Positions 21,203-21,548 of a stretch of DNA of 21,548 nt are shown piece by piece. This stretch comes from Bacteroidota bacterium (GTDB lineage Bacteria; Bacteroidota; Bacteroidia; Flavobacteriales; Weeksellaceae), in the NCBI GenBank assembly GCA_018266965.1, contig JAFDZJ010000058.1:1-21548 (forward strand). Reading direction: 5' to 3'. The position numbers and the translations under genes were made by a program. Each line of letters starts with the position of its first letter. Position 1 is the stretch's first letter. The notes beneath the pieces are model-generated. The model saw only the letters and a program-made list of their open reading frames with translations, was not told where the DNA came from and searched no databases.

Positions 21203-21493
21203 TTATAATACAACTAATTCATCAAAACTGTTTTCGCCAAATGTTTCGTTGAATTTTTTTAGAAAAAAATCCTTTTTCAAGCGAAAATCGTTTTTGAAAA
21301 TTGGTGATTTTATTTTGATGGTAAGTTTTTTACCCTTCAAATTCACTTGCTCTATTTCCTGAAAAAAAACATCATCTAAATATTCTTCCAAAAAATCTTT
21401 TACCTCAAAGGCTTTTAGTTTTTCTTCAAAACCATATTTTTTAGCAAAAAAAATTACAAGTTCAGAACTTTGATATTCTCTTCTTTTTTTCAT
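21203..21493 (-). CDS. dciA: DUF721 / DciA-like protein
   Basis: A 96-residue protein. The start is taken at the ATG of MKKRREYQSSELVIFFAKKYG; the frame stays open upstream, but only a TTG lies there. The pattern of a short basic N-terminus, a helix (VIFFAKKYGFEEKLKAFEVKDFLEEYL) and then strands with LKGKKLTIKIKSPIFKNDF ending in the helical KKFNETFG matches DUF721. DciA binds and helps load the replicative helicase DnaB in bacteria lacking DnaC or DnaI, which includes Bacteroidota. It is cytoplasmic. In many relatives recF is next to it, but the window ends before an upstream gene can be identified. Confidence 0.8.
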   Translation of the reverse strand: MKKRREYQSSELVIFFAKKYGFEEKLKAFEVKDFLEEYLDDVFFQEIEQVNLKGKKLTIKIKSPIFKNDFRLKKDFFLKKFNETFGENSFDELVVL

Positions 21494-21548
21494 GTTTATT
21501 GATGCGTTTATTAGCAATAAAGACCAGAAAAGTCTTTTATAAGGTTCA

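Noticed and set aside
21494..21548. Upstream gene or longer DciA-like protein at the window end
   Set aside because: The DciA frame stays open to the edge and another frame ends at a TAA just upstream, but 55 bases are too few to identify either, and no ATG supports an extension.

Overview
The window is about 21.5 kb of very AT-rich chromosomal DNA from a member of the Bacteroidota, most likely the class Flavobacteriia and perhaps a Weeksellaceae/Chryseobacterium-like genus (the genus is inferred). The evidence is the Bacteroidota promoter form (TTG, about 20 bases, TAnnTTTG) before several genes, the near absence of Shine-Dalgarno sequences, and family-typical proteins such as an export-signal M16 peptidase, a PepSY-flavoreductase fusion and a DciA-type protein. 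No insertion sequence, prophage, CRISPR array or rRNA was seen.

Layout. 1-475: 3' end of tex. 521-2456 (minus): an operon of an exported protein, a deoxynucleoside kinase, a 55-residue membrane protein and an ArsC-type reductase. 2743-3627 (minus): a small membrane protein and a MarC-family protein. 3914-7423 (plus): four genes for an unusual cbb3-like haem-copper oxidase. These are a CcoN-like catalytic subunit with an extra N-terminal membrane anchor, a CcoO-cytochrome c fusion, an 88-residue protein with a CxxC pair, and a C-terminally anchored Ig-like protein. 7483-9672 (minus): a PepSY/flavodoxin/ferredoxin-reductase fusion. 9938-10909: YihY. 10906-11709 (minus): a methyltransferase. 11789-12302 (minus): a YefM-YoeB toxin-antitoxin pair with a clear promoter and operator. 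12473-13344 (minus): MgtC/SapB plus a 54-residue membrane protein. 13444-16236 (minus): a large M16 peptidase. 16478-17471 (minus): a Crp-family regulator and a single-domain rhodanese. 17783-19139 (plus): rpsF-rpsR-rplI. 19273-19346 (minus): tRNA-Arg(ACG). 19394-21196 (plus): a BtuF-like lipoprotein and mtgA. 21203-21493 (minus): a DciA-like protein.

Most of the window is ordinary core genome. Two things stand out. The first is the oxidase cluster, which lacks a normal CcoP and the usual assembly genes and has non-standard fusions and accessory proteins. The second is a regulatory pattern around the Crp-family gene. Two near-identical 16-bp palindromes, TGTAAyyyATATCACA, lie before the regulator and before the rhodanese gene, each centred exactly 33 bp upstream of the centre of a -7-like box. 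The regulator keeps the RE...R recognition residues of E. coli CRP, which fits the TGTGA-type half-sites. A weaker relative of the motif lies at nearly the same distance from a -7-like box before the oxidase cluster, so one regulator may control both. A heptamer tandem repeat in the rplI leader and a compact terminator-promoter arrangement before the MgtC gene are also worth a look.
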